Below, in pieces: positions 7,013-15,296 of a stretch of DNA of 36,027 nt. This DNA comes from a virus: positions 1 to 36,027 of IMG/VR virus record IMGVR_UViG_3300036900_000232. One strand, given 5' to 3'. The translations under genes and the position numbers were made by a program. Below the pieces are notes generated by a model. It did not search any database. It had not been told where the DNA came from and worked only from the letters and a program-made list of their open reading frames with translations. Numbering within the stretch: the stretch's first letter is position 1; each line of letters begins with the position of its first letter.

Positions 7013-7609
7013 TCAGCCTCCGATGAGGTGGAAGAGGTGCTTGATGAGCTCGACGCCGCCGCCCGACGCGGCGCCGACGAGGACGCCGCCGATCGCGAGC
7101 TGCGCTACGAGCGTCTTGGACTGGAGCTTGTGGACGACGAGACGCATCCCGGAACCCTTCTCGCCGCGGGTCGGGTCGGGGGTCTCGCCGAGCTCGGCGT
7201 CGAGGTGGCCGACGCGCCTTTCGATGGCATCGATCCTCGCGATGATCGCGGCGGTGTTCCCGGCGATGAGGGTCGCCAGCGCCTCGATCGAGTTGCCCAG
7301 CGCCTGCGCGTCGAGCTGGTTCGCGCTCGCGAGCGGAGGCCGGTAACTCGGCGCCGGAGTCGCCCGCTCGAGTGCGATGACGAGATCGCCGACCCGCGCG
7401 AGCGTCGTCTCGATCAGGCCGCGGAGCTGCGCGAGCTCGGCGTGCGTCGCGTCGTGCCGCGAGAGCGACCGCATGAGGAGCGATTCGATCTCGTGCAGGT
7501 TCGCGTGCAGCACGTCGAGCGCGGCGCCCCAGTCGCCAGCCTCCTTGGCTCGCTCGAGCTCCTCGTGGTCGGCCTTGCGACGAGCGGATGCGATGTCGAC
7601 GGGGCTCAC
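7013..7609 (-). CDS. Coiled-coil protein with a C-terminal membrane segment
   Basis: 198 residues. The GTG at 7609 overlaps the upstream stop (GTGA). The body is charged, heptad-like helix (ARRKADHEELERAKEAGDW; LHEIESLLMRSLSRHDATH; LIAGNTAAIIARIDAIERRV). A Gly/Ala-rich hydrophobic segment near the C-terminus (LVAQLAIGGVLVGAASGGG) ends in a short amphipathic tail. The layout fits an inner-membrane lysis accessory (holin or spanin-like) or a tail-tip protein. I recognise no family. Confidence 0.6.
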   Translation of the reverse strand: MSPVDIASARRKADHEELERAKEAGDWGAALDVLHANLHEIESLLMRSLSRHDATHAELAQLRGLIETTLARVGDLVIALERATPAPSYRPPLASANQLDAQALGNSIEALATLIAGNTAAIIARIDAIERRVGHLDAELGETPDPTRGEKGSGMRLVVHKLQSKTLVAQLAIGGVLVGAASGGGVELIKHLFHLIGG

Positions 7610-8271
7610 GGCGTGACCCTCCCTGCCGCCGGGACGCGAAGCGGGATGTCCGTACCCGACGCGGCAGCGAGCGTCGGTACGTACGGGAGCGCTTGCCAGC
7701 TCTGATTTAGCTGCGCGCCCCACACGGCGAAGCGCTGCGCGCCGGCACCCTGGTAGTTGAACCCGGCGCCGCCGCTCACCGCCGACGCGATGTTGTGGCC
7801 GTCGGCGCCCGAGGAAAGCCGCAGATACGTCATGCAGCATCGGAACCAGCCCCCGCCGACATTGATCGTTGTCGCCGAGATCGGCGGAGCCGTGCCGTTC
7901 AACTCGATCGCCGTCCCCGCGACGAGGTCGAAGACCGCGTACGTCGTTTGCCCGTTGACGAGCAGGAGGGCGCACGACGCCGACCCGAGGATCGTTTTGA
8001 GGTAGACGGAGAGCGTGTAGACCCCGGCGCCCGTCGTCGAATCGAGCTGAAAGAGGCCGTGGAACTGCGGCGATCCGTCGGTCGGGTCCTTGAAAATCTC
8101 CGCGCCGCCGCCGAACGGACCCGCGGCGGCGTTGGCCTGAATGACCGGCGCGCCGAACGTCACCCAGCTCGCATCGTCCAGCGCATCGCTATGCGTGAGG
8201 AGATTTTGCGCCTGCGACGCGACCACTCGATTCGCGACGGCGACGCGGTTGGCTACGGCGACGCGGGCCAT
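7606..8271 (-). CDS. Lectin-like tail protein (probable receptor binding)
   Basis: 221 residues. After a short heptad-like N-terminus (VAVANRVAVANRVVASQ), the rest is a beta-rich domain with the landmarks of phage carbohydrate-binding or concanavalin-like modules: NLLTHSDALDDASWVTFG, YTLSVYLKTI, FDLVAGTAIELNG, GGWFRCCMTYLRLS, YQGAG and VWGAQLNQSW. Such modules sit on tail fibers or spikes and bind surface glycans. It stands downstream of the internal virion proteins and upstream of lysis genes, as expected for a tail appendage. Its short length suggests it is a tip subunit rather than a complete fiber. Confidence 0.75.
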   Translation of the reverse strand: MARVAVANRVAVANRVVASQAQNLLTHSDALDDASWVTFGAPVIQANAAAGPFGGGAEIFKDPTDGSPQFHGLFQLDSTTGAGVYTLSVYLKTILGSASCALLLVNGQTTYAVFDLVAGTAIELNGTAPPISATTINVGGGWFRCCMTYLRLSSGADGHNIASAVSGGAGFNYQGAGAQRFAVWGAQLNQSWQALPYVPTLAAASGTDIPLRVPAAGRVTP

Positions 8272-8274
8272 GTC

Positions 8275-8475
8275 TCAGAGGGACGCCCCCGTCGTCGGAT
8301 CGAGCTGCGCGATCAGGTTCAGAAGCGCGGTGTTCGCATCGATCCGCGCCTGCTTCGCCGTCGCGAGCGCCGCCGCCGTCTGCGCCTCCGCAGCCACGGC
8401 CTGAGCCTCGGCCCACGCCGCCTGCGAGAGCGTCTTCAGGGCCGCGGTCACGTCTGCTTTCGTCGGAGCTGCCAT
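8275..8475 (-). CDS. Small Ala-rich helical protein
   Basis: 66 residues from an ATG, ending 4 bases before the lectin-like gene. It is almost entirely Ala/Gln/Thr-rich helix (AEAQAVAAEAQTAAALATAK). It could be a trimeric coiled-coil stalk or linker for the neighbouring tail protein. No family is recognised. Confidence 0.55.
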   Translation of the reverse strand: MAAPTKADVTAALKTLSQAAWAEAQAVAAEAQTAAALATAKQARIDANTALLNLIAQLDPTTGASL

Positions 8476-8489
8476 GTGGTTTCAGAGCC

Positions 8490-8981
8490 TCACTTGTAGT
8501 GAACGGCGAGCACGTGATCGGCCGCCGTCGCGCTGTCGGTGAACGTCGCCGCCGTCGTCGAGATCGCCCAGCCGATCCCGGTCGAGAAGAAGCCTCCCGA
8601 GCCGACGAAGAAGCCGGCGCCGATCTCGATCGTCGAGGCGGGCGGGAGGTAGAACGCGTAGAGCGGGACGTCGGTCGCGACGGGCGCCGTCGCCTTGTTG
8701 TGGAGGAGGAGGAAGCGCGCCGCGGCGTTCGCGTTCGAGACGCGGACCGACAGCACGTTGCCGGCGCTGGCCTTGACGTTCGCTTTGGTGGCGACGCCGA
8801 GGCCGGTCGCGAGCGTGGGAGCGTAGGTGCTCGTCGCGAGCGGCTTGATCACCTCCGCGTACACGCCGTTGGTGTTGTCCTCGGCAACGGGCGCGAACTG
8901 CTCGGCAACGGGAACGACGCCCGAGCCGTTCGTGGGGACCGCGCCCGCGGCGGCGCCGCGGCGGAGAAGTGCGGTGGTCAT
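8490..8981 (-). CDS. Virion-associated hypothetical protein
   Basis: 163 residues, low in charge and rich in Ala, Thr, Val and Gly. The tail half looks beta-rich: VLSVRVSNANAAARFLLLHN, VPLYAFYLPP, then Gly/Phe-rich GAGFFVGSGGFFSTGIGWAI. It resembles small tail- or capsid-surface proteins of phages in composition, and in the recurrent pattern 'ARFLLLHNKATAP...P...F.LPP'. It lies between internal virion proteins and the tail lectin. The role is unknown. Confidence 0.65.
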   Translation of the reverse strand: MTTALLRRGAAAGAVPTNGSGVVPVAEQFAPVAEDNTNGVYAEVIKPLATSTYAPTLATGLGVATKANVKASAGNVLSVRVSNANAAARFLLLHNKATAPVATDVPLYAFYLPPASTIEIGAGFFVGSGGFFSTGIGWAISTTAATFTDSATAADHVLAVHYK

Positions 8982-8982
8982 C

Positions 8983-9423
8983 TCAGTCCGTTCCTTTCAC
9001 CTGAAGCGAAACCGTCGGCGTGATGCTTCCGCTCGTCGCGGTGTAGACGACGCGGACCCAGCGGTAAGCGCACGCCGTCTCCTCGAACGCGATCGTCGAG
9101 GCGCCGCTCACCGCCTGGCTCGTCACCTGGTTCCCGCTCGCGTCGTAGAACACGAGGTCATAGAAGTTCGTGAGCCGCGGATCGGGCATCTGTGACGCGA
9201 CGCGCGCGCGGTCGTCGCACGCCTGGAGCTTCACGGTGCCGACCGGCGAGCCCGTCGAGGGGCACGTGAGGACGAGCGAATAGAGCTGCGCGTTGCCGAC
9301 GTAGATCGGCGAGCTCGTCCAGCTCGTCGCCTGCGCGGCGCTGCCGTCGAGCAGGACCGCCGGGGCCTGCATCGAGATCCCGTCCGCTCCGGCGATCTGC
9401 GGCGTCATCGAGTCTTGCTTCAT
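8983..9423 (-). CDS. Virion-associated beta-rich protein
   Basis: 146 residues. It ends 1 base before the start of the following gene. It is beta-strand rich, with the C-terminal pattern CAYRWVRVVYTATSGSITPT then VSLQVKG, which recurs in small structural proteins of tailed phages. The middle, VGTVKLQACDD, suits a jelly-roll or discoidin-like fold. It probably decorates the tail or head. Only position and composition support this. Confidence 0.65.
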   Translation of the reverse strand: MKQDSMTPQIAGADGISMQAPAVLLDGSAAQATSWTSSPIYVGNAQLYSLVLTCPSTGSPVGTVKLQACDDRARVASQMPDPRLTNFYDLVFYDASGNQVTSQAVSGASTIAFEETACAYRWVRVVYTATSGSITPTVSLQVKGTD

Positions 9424-9430
9424 CGGGTCC

Positions 9431-11848
9431 TCACTTGAATTGCAGCCTTTGCGACGAGGTTTGCAGCGATGGCACGTTGACCTTGTGCCCCTTCGCCTTC
9501 TTCGGGCCCGGCGCCGCCTGCTGCTGGGGCTCGACGTTCTGGTAGGCGCCCTGGTAGTTCGCGCCCGCCGGCGCCGTGAGCTGTACGCCGGTGAGGAGCG
9601 AGAGTCCGTGGCGGACGCCGGCGGAGATGGGCGGCGCGCTCGGGTCGTGCGCCATCTTCGCGACCTCTCCGACGAACGAATCGTGAAGGGCCGGGTAGAG
9701 CGTTTGGAGCGCCTCCACGTGCTCGGCGCGAAGGTCGCCGCGCTGGACGTGATCCATCACGGCCCACGGGTTCTGGGCGACCTCGAGACGCCGCTCGAAG
9801 GCGGCGCGCTCGTGGAAGCTTGGCGACCACGGCCGCTTGTTGAACGCCTGTGGGTCCTTCGGGTCCTTCGGGAGCGCCTGGTGTAGGTAGGCGATCTGGG
9901 CCTGCGCCTTCTGCGCGACGAGGGCCGCGAGGCGCGGGTCCTCTCCGAAGATGCTCGAGAGGTGCGCGGCCTCCTGGGTCACCTGGTCCGGGTTCGCCGC
10001 GGCCTGCGTAAGCGATTGGTTCAGCTTGTCGTACTGCTGCGCCTTCGAGAGCCCGTTCGCCTTGCGGCCGAGGTAGCCCTTGATCGCGTCGACCGGCGCG
10101 CTATCGGCGACGCCGGCGCGGAGCGCGCGCGAGACGGTGCCGATCTTCTTCGCCGCGGCGTCGGCCGCGTTCTTCGCGAGCGAGACGCCGAAGCCCGCGG
10201 AGATCTCCGGTGCGCTCTTGGCGATCTTCTGGAGGACGGCGCCGGAGAGGTCGAGCGCCTTCGGCGTGAGGACGTGATCGAGGACGCGACCGATCAACGG
10301 CGAGACGGCCTTGGTGCCGAGCCACGCGCCGGCCGGCCCCGCGATCGCGCCGCCGATGCCGCCGCCGATCGCGCCGCTCGCCGCCTTCGAGACGGCGCCG
10401 ACGGCCTTCCCCGCGAGCCACTGCTGCGCCATCGACGGCGCGCCCAAGGCGTTGGCGGCGCCGAGCGCGTTCTGCTTCGCAGCGAGGTCCGCGAGGAACT
10501 TCGGGTAGTCGGTCTTGAGCGGCAGCGCGTTGTACGTCTGCGCCATCGCCCGCGACTGCTCGGCCTCGACGATCTGATCGATCTGCCGAAGGACGCGCGC
10601 GCGCTCGCTCGAGCCGAGCCCGCCCTCGAGAAGCGAGGAGCGGAGTTCCTGGAGCTTGCCGAACGAGAGCGGCTGATTGCCGAGGTCGGCGATCTTCTTC
10701 ACCGCCGCCTCGACGGTCTGCTTCGCCTCCGGGTTCGCGAAGCCTGGGAGGGTGAGCCCGGGTTTCGCGTCGGCGAGCGTCGAGCCCACCTTGTCCGCGA
10801 GGTCGGTCGGGACGACGGCCAGCTTGTCGACGGCCGCGCGCTCCTTGCCGGGAAGGTCGCCGATCGCCTTGTCGAGGATCGAAGCGTGCTCGCCGAGCGC
10901 CCTCGTCGCGGCCGCGCGCGCCTCGGCCGCCTTCTCGGGTGTCGCGATCCCGAGCTTCGAGAGGTCGAGCGCGCCGTTCTCGCCGACGAGCCCGTGCTCC
11001 TTCGCCGCACCAAGGAGCTTCCCGCCGGTCTCACCGATCGCGCTCCGCGTCGCGTTTGCGGCCTCCGAGAACGCGCCGTGCCCGAGCCCGAGGAGCCCGC
11101 CGGTGCCGACGCCCCACAGGACCGACTCCGCCGCCTGGTCGTAGTCGCCGAACGCGGCTTGCGTCACGGCCTGAGGTGCCGACCACGCCGCGCCCTCGAG
11201 AGCGGCGCGACCCGTCGCCGCGGCCATCCGCTGGGTCAAGCCGGGGGCGGCCGCCTCGACGGCTTGGCCGACCATCCGCGCGCCGTCCGCCTTACCGACG
11301 GCCTGCGCGGTCGCGGCGAGCGCGTGGCCGCCCTGGAGCGCCTCGCCGAGTCCCGCCGTCGCCGCCGTGAGGCCGAGGGCGCCGACGCCGCCGCCGACAA
11401 CTTGGGCGACGCGGTGCTCCTTGTTTTCGGCCTCGTAGGCCTCCTGGAGCTCGGGAGGGAGCTCGTGCTTCTCGAGCTCGCCTTGGACGCCGCCCGAGAG
11501 TTGGTTCAGCGCCTCGTGCGCGCCGACCTGGAACGCGCCGCCGTAGTGCTCGCGGTAGAAGTCGACGCGGGCCTCGTGCGCGGCGGCCGCGTCGTCGTGC
11601 CAGGTCCACCCCTTGTTGGCCGCGTCCTGCGCGCTCGACGCCGGCAGCGTGTACGTCTTGCCGCTCGGGTCGAGCATCTTGACGCGCTGATCGCCGACGG
11701 GCTGGAAGCGCTTCGGGTCGGCGGCCGCGACGGCCGGATCGACGTTCACGACGCGCGAGTAGTGCGCGTCGAACGCCGTCACCGGCGGCGCGGTGGGCGG
11801 CGGAGGAGCCTCGGGCGGAGGAGGCGGGGGGAGCGACGCGTCGGCCAT
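9431..11848 (-). CDS. Large internal virion / DNA-ejection protein (probable)
   Basis: 805 residues. The ATG overlaps the upstream stop (ATGA). After a Pro-rich N-terminus it is almost wholly Ala-rich helix with several Gly/Ala hydrophobic stretches that could enter a membrane: VGGGVGALGLTAATAGLGEA, LWGVGTGGLLGLGHGAF, and ASGAIGGGIGGAIAGPAGAW near residues 490-510. Long helical proteins with such segments, placed after the nozzle gene, are typical of podovirus ejection proteins, which form a channel through the host envelope. No lytic transglycosylase motif is visible. Sequence does not show a specific family. Confidence 0.65.
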   Translation of the reverse strand: MADASLPPPPPPEAPPPPTAPPVTAFDAHYSRVVNVDPAVAAADPKRFQPVGDQRVKMLDPSGKTYTLPASSAQDAANKGWTWHDDAAAAHEARVDFYREHYGGAFQVGAHEALNQLSGGVQGELEKHELPPELQEAYEAENKEHRVAQVVGGGVGALGLTAATAGLGEALQGGHALAATAQAVGKADGARMVGQAVEAAAPGLTQRMAAATGRAALEGAAWSAPQAVTQAAFGDYDQAAESVLWGVGTGGLLGLGHGAFSEAANATRSAIGETGGKLLGAAKEHGLVGENGALDLSKLGIATPEKAAEARAAATRALGEHASILDKAIGDLPGKERAAVDKLAVVPTDLADKVGSTLADAKPGLTLPGFANPEAKQTVEAAVKKIADLGNQPLSFGKLQELRSSLLEGGLGSSERARVLRQIDQIVEAEQSRAMAQTYNALPLKTDYPKFLADLAAKQNALGAANALGAPSMAQQWLAGKAVGAVSKAASGAIGGGIGGAIAGPAGAWLGTKAVSPLIGRVLDHVLTPKALDLSGAVLQKIAKSAPEISAGFGVSLAKNAADAAAKKIGTVSRALRAGVADSAPVDAIKGYLGRKANGLSKAQQYDKLNQSLTQAAANPDQVTQEAAHLSSIFGEDPRLAALVAQKAQAQIAYLHQALPKDPKDPQAFNKRPWSPSFHERAAFERRLEVAQNPWAVMDHVQRGDLRAEHVEALQTLYPALHDSFVGEVAKMAHDPSAPPISAGVRHGLSLLTGVQLTAPAGANYQGAYQNVEPQQQAAPGPKKAKGHKVNVPSLQTSSQRLQFK

Positions 11849-13653
11849 CAGTCCTCCTCCTTCGCGCCGGCGGGGAGACCGGGCACGCTAGCGCCCGGCG
11901 TCGCCGCGAGCGACGTGAAGATCTTCGTCCGCTGCGCGTGGCGCTTCTCGATCGTGGCCTTCGTATCTCCCGCCTGGGGGACGAACGGCTTCGCGATCTC
12001 TCGCGCCTTCTCCGGATCGCGGACACCCATATATTTGTGGACGTCGGCGATCACGCCAGCTTCGTAGGCCTGGCGCGCAAGCTCGGCGTCCTGCCCCTTC
12101 GTGCCCTGGATCCCGAGCGCTCCGGTGAGACGATCGAGCGGGTGCTCCGTCAGGGCGGTCGACGCGAGGCCCTGCCCCTGCGCGTCGATCGTTGCGCCGA
12201 CGTCCGCCGCTTGCTGCTTTCGCTCCGCCGCCTTCTTCGCCAGGTCGGCGGCGACGGCGGGCGTGACGCCTGTGGCCGCGCCTGGAGCGCCGGGCGTCGA
12301 AGTGACGCGCCCCATGCCGCTCCGGTTGAACCACTCCTGGAAGCCGACGCGCGCGCCTGGCGCGAGCTTGCCCTCGGCCTCGAGCTTGTCCCATTCCTTG
12401 GCCGTGTCGCGGTACGCCTGGAGGTCCTTGACCGTCGGTCCGCCTCCGCCGCCGGCGCTCGCGACGGCCGCCGCTTGGGCGGCCGCGAGGTTTCGTTGGA
12501 TCCCGGCCTGGGTGAGTTGCTCTTGCTGCTGCGTCAGGCCGGCCGACAGTTGCGCGAGCTTCGCGCGCTGCTCGTCCGAGGTAGCCTTCGCGGAGTAGCC
12601 CGCGATCGTCTCCTTGGCCTTCTCGTACGCGAAGTGCTGATCCTCGCGGCCGCGCGTGTCGAGCCACTCACCCTTCGCGCGCTCGTCCTTCGCGAGCTGC
12701 GTCCCCTGGGTGATCTTCTTCCACTCGTTCTCGTTGTTCTGTCGCTGCGCCTCGACGTCCTTCGCGATCCCGTCCTGCATCATCTGATATGCGACGTTCG
12801 GCGTTTTTGTGAACGACGAGCCGAACGTGCCGAGGGCCAGACCGATGCCGGTAAGCACCTTGTCGCCGGCGCTCTTGTTGTTCCACCAGCGCTTCGGATC
12901 TTCCTTCGGGAGCGCGGCGGCGCGGTCCTGCGCCGCCTTGACGAGCCCCGCTTCCTTCGTGGCCGAGTCCTGGAGCTGCTGATCGCGCTGCGTCTGGATC
13001 TTCGCTGCGGCGTCCTGCGCCGTCGCGACGGCCGCCTGCGCGCCGAAGCCGAGATCCTCTTGGGACCCGCTCGCGGCCGCGTTCATGTCCTTCGCGCCCT
13101 CGAGGGCGCCCTGGGTCCGCTTGTCGCTCTCGCCCATCTGCTGGAGCGCGCTCTTCTGCGCGGCCATCAGGCCGGTGTTGGGGCCGGCGGGGCGAGCGGG
13201 GATGAAGCCGGGGTCGACCTTCGTCGGGGCCGCCGCGACGCCGGCGCCGGGCGTCCCGGGCTGCGCACCGATCGGCGTCACGCCCGCCGTCGAGCCGGCG
13301 ACGGGCGGCGTCGGCGCGGGAGGCGCGATCGAAACCTTGCCGCCGCCCTGGCCGTCGCCGCCGCGGGCGATGTCGGCCGCGCGCGCGTCGGCGCCTTTCA
13401 TCGTCGCGATGATGGCCCGCGCCTTCGCGGCGCCCGGGGAGAGGTCCTTCGTCGCGATGTTTGGATCGTTCGCCTGGCCGACGTCGAACGGCGTCGCGGG
13501 GGCGGAGGGGCCGAGTCCGTTCGCCTGAGCTGCGAGCGCGGCGCCGGGCGACACGAGCCCCGACGCAGGGACGGGCGGCGCGGCCGGGAGGGTGTCCGAG
13601 CTGATGGGCGCGGAGCCGGGATCGAACGGATCGATCTCGTCGGGCGTCGTCAT
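11848..13653 (-). CDS. Internal virion protein, helical (probable ejection protein)
   Basis: 601 residues. The N-terminal ~170 are Pro/Ala-rich and disordered. From about 180 it is coiled-coil-like helix, with KRWWNNKSAGDKVLTGIGLA and LGTFGSSFTKTPNVAYQMMQ around 255-300, then a long charged Gln-rich helix. The 'GDKVLTGIGLALGTFGS...N.A..M...I..D..AQ' pattern is seen in internal proteins of other phages in my recollection. It couples to both neighbours by 4-base overlaps and lies in the ejection-protein block. Confidence 0.65.
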   Translation of the reverse strand: MTTPDEIDPFDPGSAPISSDTLPAAPPVPASGLVSPGAALAAQANGLGPSAPATPFDVGQANDPNIATKDLSPGAAKARAIIATMKGADARAADIARGGDGQGGGKVSIAPPAPTPPVAGSTAGVTPIGAQPGTPGAGVAAAPTKVDPGFIPARPAGPNTGLMAAQKSALQQMGESDKRTQGALEGAKDMNAAASGSQEDLGFGAQAAVATAQDAAAKIQTQRDQQLQDSATKEAGLVKAAQDRAAALPKEDPKRWWNNKSAGDKVLTGIGLALGTFGSSFTKTPNVAYQMMQDGIAKDVEAQRQNNENEWKKITQGTQLAKDERAKGEWLDTRGREDQHFAYEKAKETIAGYSAKATSDEQRAKLAQLSAGLTQQQEQLTQAGIQRNLAAAQAAAVASAGGGGGPTVKDLQAYRDTAKEWDKLEAEGKLAPGARVGFQEWFNRSGMGRVTSTPGAPGAATGVTPAVAADLAKKAAERKQQAADVGATIDAQGQGLASTALTEHPLDRLTGALGIQGTKGQDAELARQAYEAGVIADVHKYMGVRDPEKAREIAKPFVPQAGDTKATIEKRHAQRTKIFTSLAATPGASVPGLPAGAKEED

Positions 13654-15296
13654 CGCCGTCCCTTTCGTGCGAGGCGCCGCTCGAGCTCGTCGATGCGTCG
13701 ATTCAGCATCGCGTCGGCCGCGATAAGGACGCCGGGGAGGCGACCGGGGCCGCCGCCGATCCGGTTGTAGTCGACCATCTTGCCGGCCGGCGTCTCGTAG
13801 ATCGCGCTCTTGCCGAGCGGGTGCTTCTCGATCTCCTGCGCCATCGGTGAGAGGTAGCGGCCGGCGCCGAAGCGCTTGTTCTTGTACTCGTACGAGTGGG
13901 GCTTGAGCCCGTCGAGGAAGCTCCGCACCTCGCCTGCGCCCGGGCGGATCTCTTCCTTTGCGCGCTCGTCCGACATCATCGCGAGCGCGCCGAGCGCGGC
14001 GACGCCGCTCGCGCCGGCTTGCGCCGCCATCTGCTGCTGTTGGATCGCCACGTTGTTGTCGATGCCGTAGCGCTGGAGTTCTTCATTCGCGATCTGCTGC
14101 TGCTCCGTCATCGCGTTCGTGATGTCCTGCTGGTTCTGCCCCATGTATGACGCGAGCCCGGCGTTGTACGCCTGGTTGTTCATCCCGGTTTGGGAGAGCT
14201 GGGCTTGCTGGTTTGCGAGGTCGAATTGGTTCTGCGCGCCCGCGTTCGCGAGGCCCGCCTGCTGATAGAGGTTCGCCTGCGCCTGCGCCTGCTGGTTGTA
14301 GGCGGACTGATTCGCGAGGTCGGCTTGCTGCTGAAGGCCCGCCTGATACTGGCTCGTCGCCTGCGTCTGGCCGCGGGCGCCGCCGAGCGCGCCGGTGAGC
14401 TGCTGCTGCGCCGCCATCGCCTCCTGCGCGCGCCCGAGGGCCGCCTGCTGCGCGGCCGCGTTGTCGGCGCCGGCGGCGGCGTTCTGCGACGCGAGCAGGC
14501 CGCTCGCCGTCGAGCTTGAGCCGCGCTGCGAGCCGAGCATCGCCATGCTCGCGGCCACGTTTGCGTCGCGCTGCTGTGCTGCCGTCGTCGCCGCGACGCT
14601 CGGGCCCTGCCCGCTCGCGATCGCCGCGAGCTGATTGATCTGGGCGTTCTGCGCGCCCTGGTATTGAAGGTCGCTCCCGGTGTCGAGCTGCGCGCCGCTC
14701 GTCATCATCGTTGGCGAGATCTGCGCGCCGCCGTACATCGACGCCGAGCCGAGTTGGGGCGCGCTCTGATTCGCGCGCTGGTTCAGCTCGCTGTTGATGA
14801 CGCCGTAGATGTTCTTCGCGTTCGGATCGTCGGCGACGCCCGCGGCTTGGTAGGTCGGTGCCGAGCTGGACCCCGCGTCGGGCTCGTAGAAGGCGCCGGA
14901 CTGGAGCGTCTGCTGCCCGCCCGCGCGGCCTCCGCCGCCGCCGGGGGCCCGGCCGCCGTAGGGATTGTCGCCCCCGCCCCCGTTCTCGCCGGGCTGGTAC
15001 GAGTGGCCGGGCTGCGCGGCGTAGGGGCCGAGCTTGTCGTGACCGGCCGGGTGCCCGGGGTCGTAGCCCTGGTAGCCCTGGGGCGTCCCCGACTGTTTCG
15101 TGTTCTTGCCGCCGCCGGCCCACGTTTGCCCGCCGCCCATCGCGCCCGTGTTGCCGCTGGCGGCGGGGAGGAGACCGAGGAGCTTGCTCTGCGTCTGCGG
15201 GAGCTGCCCCGACGGCGGCGCCAGCGGCTTCTTGAGGAGGCCAGTGACGGGCGAGGCGCCGGACGGGGGCGCGTAGGAGAAGGCGGGGGCGGGCAT
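13650..15296 (-). CDS. Gln-rich virion protein with a C-terminal S74-type chaperone-like domain
   Basis: 548 residues. Residues about 1-150 are Gly/Pro/Gln-rich. Residues about 170-430 are Gln/Ala/Asn-rich helix (YQAGLQQQADLANQSAYNQQ). The last ~110 begin MMSDERAKEEIRPGAGEV and continue LKPHSYEYKN, LSPMAQEIEKH, and IAADAMLNRRIDELERRL. This matches the Peptidase_S74 / endosialidase intramolecular chaperone layout, in which a trimeric C-terminal domain helps fold a virion protein and may cut itself off. Here it sits on a helical internal-type protein rather than a beta-helix tailspike. The upstream gene carries a broken copy of the same segment. Confidence 0.75.
   Translation of the reverse strand: MPAPAFSYAPPSGASPVTGLLKKPLAPPSGQLPQTQSKLLGLLPAASGNTGAMGGGQTWAGGGKNTKQSGTPQGYQGYDPGHPAGHDKLGPYAAQPGHSYQPGENGGGGDNPYGGRAPGGGGGRAGGQQTLQSGAFYEPDAGSSSAPTYQAAGVADDPNAKNIYGVINSELNQRANQSAPQLGSASMYGGAQISPTMMTSGAQLDTGSDLQYQGAQNAQINQLAAIASGQGPSVAATTAAQQRDANVAASMAMLGSQRGSSSTASGLLASQNAAAGADNAAAQQAALGRAQEAMAAQQQLTGALGGARGQTQATSQYQAGLQQQADLANQSAYNQQAQAQANLYQQAGLANAGAQNQFDLANQQAQLSQTGMNNQAYNAGLASYMGQNQQDITNAMTEQQQIANEELQRYGIDNNVAIQQQQMAAQAGASGVAALGALAMMSDERAKEEIRPGAGEVRSFLDGLKPHSYEYKNKRFGAGRYLSPMAQEIEKHPLGKSAIYETPAGKMVDYNRIGGGPGRLPGVLIAADAMLNRRIDELERRLARKGRR

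Noticed and set aside
9962-12067. 701-codon plus-strand open frame
   Set aside because: It lies opposite the coupled minus-strand ejection-protein genes; its product is Arg-rich and lacks any protein-like pattern, as expected of antisense frames in GC-rich DNA.
11848-13653. Tail tape-measure protein
   Set aside because: The window has no tail tube, sheath or tail assembly chaperone genes; the block follows a nozzle gene as ejection proteins do in short-tailed phages.
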